From NCBI RefSeq assembly GCF_034702125.1, contig NC_085869.1, positions 12,851,407 to 12,915,406 of the forward strand: 64,000 nucleotides of DNA, in the 5' to 3' direction. Below the pieces are notes generated by a model. It ran no database searches and was not told where the DNA came from. It saw only the letters and a list, made by a program, of their open reading frames with translations. The translations under genes and the position numbers were made by a program. Of the stretch, positions 60,213-64,000 are shown one piece after another; within the stretch, counting starts at the first letter, position 1; each line of letters starts with the position of its first letter. Source of the DNA: Engraulis encrasicolus (taxonomy: Eukaryota; Chordata; Actinopteri; Clupeiformes; Engraulidae).

Positions 60213-60964
60213 TCAGTCTGTGCTGTTGGGCGTCCAGTCATATGGCAAGTAGCTCACTTTGACCGATCCTGATGACAAGAGGTTTTGCAAGCTGTCTTTT
60301 TTTGATGAGTCGCCCATGTGGTTTAGTATCCAGTGCAGCATCTGTCAATAGGAACCACAACAGAACAGCAATCACCATATCAGCCAATTCAGAAATTTCA
60401 GATGTAGTACATGACATTATATGACATTGTATTTGGCAGACGTTTTTTAACCAAAGCCACTTACAATCGAGGACATAATTATAGTCAACATCACTAGCAG
60501 ATACAAAGTGCACAGGAAATATACAGAACAATGCAGACAGTGCATGACATTTTTCAATATAAGTACATTAGCACAGGTAGATTGTGGATGATCAAGACGA
60601 TAACCGTTTTCAGGATTCCAAAACGTTTATACCTTTTCATCTGTGTCCCCGAAGTCCGCCTTGTACCACTTGAATATCTGGCTGAGCTTCACCTCTCCCT
60701 GGCCAGCATCAACCAGACATCCATCATCATTCTCCAGGAAAGCTTCTGCTGCAGTGCGCAGTTGACTATCTATTCCCTAATGCGAACACACACACATTGT
60801 TAGTTGCTGGTATTACATTACTTACTGCACTGTAGACTGAATTTCCGCAGTCCAATGTGTAGTGCGGTACCTACCTGTGCAGTGTATGTTTTAATAGGAG
60901 GGCAGCCTCTGGCGCCGCAGTTCAGTGCAAAGTGAATGAGAGGCTCGGGTTGAGGAAGGGCCAC
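60213..60964 (-). CDS. DUF547-domain protein, C-terminal part (5' exons not found)
   Basis: Three phase-0 exons with GT/AG junctions on the minus strand: 60964-60875 (30 codons), 60776-60633 (48 codons), 60341-60213 (42 codons plus TGA). Exon one reads PLIHFALNCGARGCPPIKTY, the signature core of DUF547 (IHFALNCGA.SCPP). Exon two contains the AAEAFLEND ... VKLSQIFKWYKADFG block, and exon three MLHWILNHMG ... VKVSYLPYDWTPN; both follow the family order. No reaction is established for DUF547 proteins; they are best known from plants and bacteria and occur in some animals. No upstream exon is recognisable between 60965 and 64000, which is repeat sequence, so the 5' part probably lies past the window edge. 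A MITE ends 16 bp beyond the stop. Whether it is an intact gene or a decayed one cannot be told, but three clean exons with intact splice sites argue for a functional gene. Confidence 0.8.
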
Positions 60965-61164
60965 CTAGTGGACGAGCAGAAGAACAACACAAATGTTTAG
61001 TGAAGTGGAGTAGAGAAGAGTATCATTTATTGATCCCAGGGGGAAATTAAGGTGTCAAGTAGCATACAGTACATGCATATATACAGAAGACATTACACAC
61101 ATCCTTACACATATATTAACCATATATAGCCCACTCTTACATACATTCAGCCCCAGGTGAAAAA

Positions 61165-61640
61165 GTGGCTTAATTTAGTACAATAAAAGCACGACTAAAG
61201 TGTACTTAGCATGTTCAAAGTGCACTCATACTTTTTGTGCTAAGAAAAAGTATGTTTACAATATGCTTATTTAAAGTGTACTTAAAATTAGATGTAATTA
61301 AGTTGCTCTCAAATAAAGCACACTTAGCCAACCATACGTAAAGTGGACTTGGAAGATGATGTTTGGCTAAAGTGTATTTAGAGGAATATACTAATAGTGT
61401 TCTAATAGTGACCTTACTAAAAGTGTATTTTGTAATAACATCTACTTTTTTAAAGTGCACAATGATTATACTTCACCCAAATGTCTTCTAAGTGTGATTT
61501 TCTATAGTGCGCTTTAAAGTAAATTGCTTTAACATATTGCAAGTATACTTTTTCTAAGTGCACCATGATTGTATTTCACCCAAATATCTTCAAGTGCGCT
61601 TACACAAAGTGCATTTACCCATCATGCACCATCATGCACT
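61165..61640. repeat. AAGTGTACTT-rich repeat, left part
   Basis: Dense variants of the palindrome AAGT(G/A)(T/C)ACTT occur throughout (e.g. TAAAGTGTACTTAGC, AAGTGCACTC, AAGTATACTTTTTC). The same composition resumes after the Tc1 element at about 63700 and runs to the window end, so the Tc1 probably inserted into one such repeat. No coding capacity. Confidence 0.6.
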
Positions 61641-61879
61641 GCACTTCTTGGAGCTAAATTTCTCAAACAGAGAGCCATTTATCTCGAAGGAATATCTTTG
61701 ATTTGCATGAAAATATTAGTCATTGTTGTATTCTGCGTTTATTGTAGGGTTTTTTTATTTTATTTTAAGGCGAACACAAAAAATGACCATGTTCCCACCG
61801 TCATTGCGACGGTCACGTATATGTTCTGGTATATAGGCCTATAGGCTCACAATTGTCTCATGGAGGGAGGTAAGACATA

Positions 61880-63472
61880 CAGTGAGGAGAATAAGTATTT
61901 GATCCCTTGCTGATTTTGTTGGTTTGCCCACTAATAAATACATGATCATTCTATAATGTTAATGATAAAATGTATTATAATATAGAGAGACAGAATATCA
62001 AAAAGAAAATCCAGAAAATAACTTTGAAGAATATATTTTTATTGATTTGCATGCCATTGAAGAAAATAAATATTTGACCCCTCTAATAAAAGAAGACAAA
62101 CTACTTGGTGGTAAAGCCCTTGTTTTCACATACAGAGGTCAGATGTTTCTTTCAGTTAATGACAATGTTTGTGGGTATATTAGAAAGGATTTTTGTCCAC
62201 TTTTCTTTGCAGATCATCTCTAAATCACTCAAGTTGTATGACTGTAGCTTGCCAAATGGGAACTTCTGTTCCCTTCACAGGATTATTATAGGGTTAATGT
62301 TTGGAAACTGTCTAGGCCACTTCATGACCTTAATGTGCTTCTGCTTGAGCTACTCCTTCGTTGCTTGGGCTGTATGTTATGGATTATTATCATTTTGGGA
62401 GGCTAATCCATGACCCACCTTCAGTCTAGTGGTGGTGGGAAAGAGGTTGGCATGCAGCATTGTACGTTTACATGTCTCCCTCCATCCATTTCTTGACGAT
62501 GTGAAGTTGTCCTGTGTCTTGGCCAAACAAACAACCTCAAAACATAATGTTACCACTTTCATTTATGATGTTGGAGAAGGTGCTTGGGATCATAGGCAGC
62601 ATTTCTCTTCCTCCAAGCACATAGAGTTGTGTTAATGCCAAACAGTTTGATTTTGGTGTTATCTGATTCCAGCACCTCCCAATCATATCCTAATCCAGTT
62701 TGACGTTCATTGGCAAACCTCAGGTGAGTCTGAACAGGTTCCTTCTGAAGCCGGGGTACCATACATGCACTGCAGGATTTTAATCCGCTGTGGTATCAAG
62801 TGTTTCCAATAGTTTTCTTAGTGATTGAGGTCCCAGCTGCCTTGAGATCATTTCCTAGCTCCTCCCATACAGTTTTAAGGTGCTTTATCTCCTTTTTTTC
62901 TGGTTATTAAATTCCCACAAGGTCAAATCTTGTATGGAACCAGAGATAGGCCTAAGATTGATGATTGATGATCATCTTGTATGTCCTAAAATTGGGAAGA
63001 AATGCACCAACAGTTTGCTCTTTAATATCCAGGAGCCCATTTCAGCCTTATTGAGTTCTAAAATTGTGTCCCTGACATCCTTTGACAGCTTTTTGGTCTG
63101 TCCCATGTTGGCGAGTTTAGTTTGATTGATTGACTGATTCTATGGACTGATTCTGCAGATTCAATGTGTCTTTTCTGCAGGTTACTATTAACAGGTGTGT
63201 TCAATTCAGATAACAAGTTGATTGGAAGTGCCATTTGATCTGCGGGATCAGAACTCTTAATGGTTGGCAGGGGATCAAATACTTATTTCCCTCAATTAAA
63301 TATAAATCAATTATTATATATTCTTTAGAGTTAATTTCTGGATTTCCCTTTTGATATTCTGTCTCTCCATATTAGAATACATATTATCATTAACATTAAA
63401 GACTGATCATGTCTTTATTAGTGGGCAAACCAACAAAATCAGCAAGGGATCAAATACTTATTCTCCTCACTG
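61880..63472 (-). mobile_element. Full-length decayed Tc1-like transposon with IR/DR ends
   Basis: A 1593-bp element flanked by TA (61878-61879 and 63473-63474). The ends read CAGTGAGGAGAATAAGTATT and its reverse complement; inverted repeats are about 200 bp, with inner and outer direct repeats (AATAAGTATTTGATCCC-like) at both ends, the IR/DR layout of Sleeping Beauty-type elements. Minus-strand transposase remains: MGQTKKLSKDVRDTILELNK (about 63106 down to 62980), then a separate frame around 62762-62559 with KIKLFGIN and AWRKRNAAYDPKH. Frameshifts and stops separate the pieces, so it cannot make its own transposase. Confidence 0.85.
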
Positions 63473-63699
63473 TACGTAGCTGACCAAACTAAGCATGACA
63501 GATCAAAGTAAGTGTTCAAGTGTAAGAAGATGAAACAAGACAGAGTTGCATGATATGTGTATGTAAATCTGTATGTATATATGTATGTAAATCTCTGTGA
63601 ACCTGCAATGACTGCGAATAGCAAATATGCTATGCATGCATATCACTGATGTGACCTGTGGATGTGGTTACTGTACAAGCTCTGAGAAACAGCATGGAT

Positions 63700-64000
63700 A
63701 ATAGTATTGCATCTATGTTATTTCATGTACTTTGGAGTGTACTGTAAACGTACTTCAAGTAGACCTGTTAATATATTCAAAATACTTAACATGATGTACT
63801 TTTTACAGACTTGAAGTGTTCCAATGTAGTCCAAAGAAGCATGACGTTAATATACTTTTATTGAACTTCAAGTAACAATAAAATGTCATAGAGGAGTACT
63901 CCAGCACACTCTTAATGCCATACGAATGCATGAAAAGCGTGTTTGGAGCATACTTTCAAAAGTATGCTTGTAGTGCACTTAAATTTGTCCAAAAGCGGTG
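63700..64000. repeat. AAGTGTACTT-rich repeat, right part (continues past window)
   Basis: TTTGGAGTGTACTGTAAACG, CTTTTGTAGTGCACTT-like blocks and AAGTATGCTTGTAGTGCACT continue the pattern of 61165-61640. The element's far end is outside the window. Confidence 0.55.

Larger units (their letters stand above)
60965..64000. other. Repeat-filled region upstream of the DUF547 exons
   Basis: After a LINE-tail motif near 61025 (TTTATTGATCCCAGGGGGAA), the rest is an AAGTGTACTT-rich repeat interrupted by a Tc1-like transposon. No upstream DUF547 exon was found here. Confidence 0.65.

Noticed and set aside
60238..60531. 97-codon minus-strand frame ending QLAKPLVIRIGQSELLAI
   Set aside because: It crosses an intron and runs out of frame over the last DUF547 exon; the spliced frame (LQNLLSSGSVKVSYLPYDW) fits the family.

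Overview
The window is nuclear DNA of a ray-finned (teleost) fish. The grounds are spliced vertebrate genes with GT/AG introns, teleost-type Pit-1 exon structure, Tc1-like transposons, hAT-like miniature elements, a tRNA-derived SINE family and very long CA/GT microsatellites. The species cannot be named from the sequence. There are no RNA genes, CRISPR arrays or prokaryotic features.

Four protein-coding genes are supported. (1) vgll3 (minus strand, 20033-22312; four coding exons, 360 codons plus stop) encodes a TEAD cofactor with a clear TONDU/Vg motif. (2) chmp2b (plus strand, 32000-43083; six coding exons, 231 residues) is an ESCRT-III subunit with an unusual (SPLR)x5 tandem repeat just before its MIT-interacting tail. 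(3) pou1f1 / Pit-1 (minus strand, 46190-52243; seven coding exons, 360 residues) is the pituitary POU-homeodomain factor, with both fish-type additions to its transactivation domain. (4) The 3' half of a DUF547-domain gene (minus strand, 60213-60964; three exons, 5' part beyond the window or lost in repeats) has no function that can be assigned. Order and orientation of vgll3(-), chmp2b(+), pou1f1(-) match the human chromosome 3p12 block. The three named genes have unrelated jobs (TEAD-dependent transcription, endosomal membrane scission, pituitary hormone-gene activation); this is conserved synteny, not a functional cluster.

Layout: 1-20.0 kb is gene-free and packed with transposon remnants, microsatellites and some unique sequence. 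20.0-22.3 kb is vgll3, with CCAAT boxes upstream. 22.3-31.9 kb is gene-free with several MITEs and two GT tracts. 32.0-43.1 kb is chmp2b, with a CRE palindrome in its promoter and introns crowded with MITEs, a SINE and nearly 1 kb of GT-rich DNA. 43.1-46.2 kb holds the convergent 3' ends of chmp2b and pou1f1. 46.2-52.2 kb is pou1f1, whose introns hold a LINE 3' end, a SINE and a 90-bp-arm hairpin. 52.2-60.2 kb is gene-free. 60.2-61.0 kb is the DUF547 gene. 61.0-64.0 kb is an AAGTGTACTT-type repeat split by a full-length decayed Tc1 element.

The observations most worth following are: two same-family SINEs inserted antisense at exactly intron position +7 in two neighbouring genes; a dispersed family of long perfect foldback hairpins sharing a CGTTTCGG core and flanked by 9-20 bp direct repeats, one of them in the chmp2b 3' region; the CHMP2B SPLR minisatellite; and the DUF547 gene beside pou1f1.
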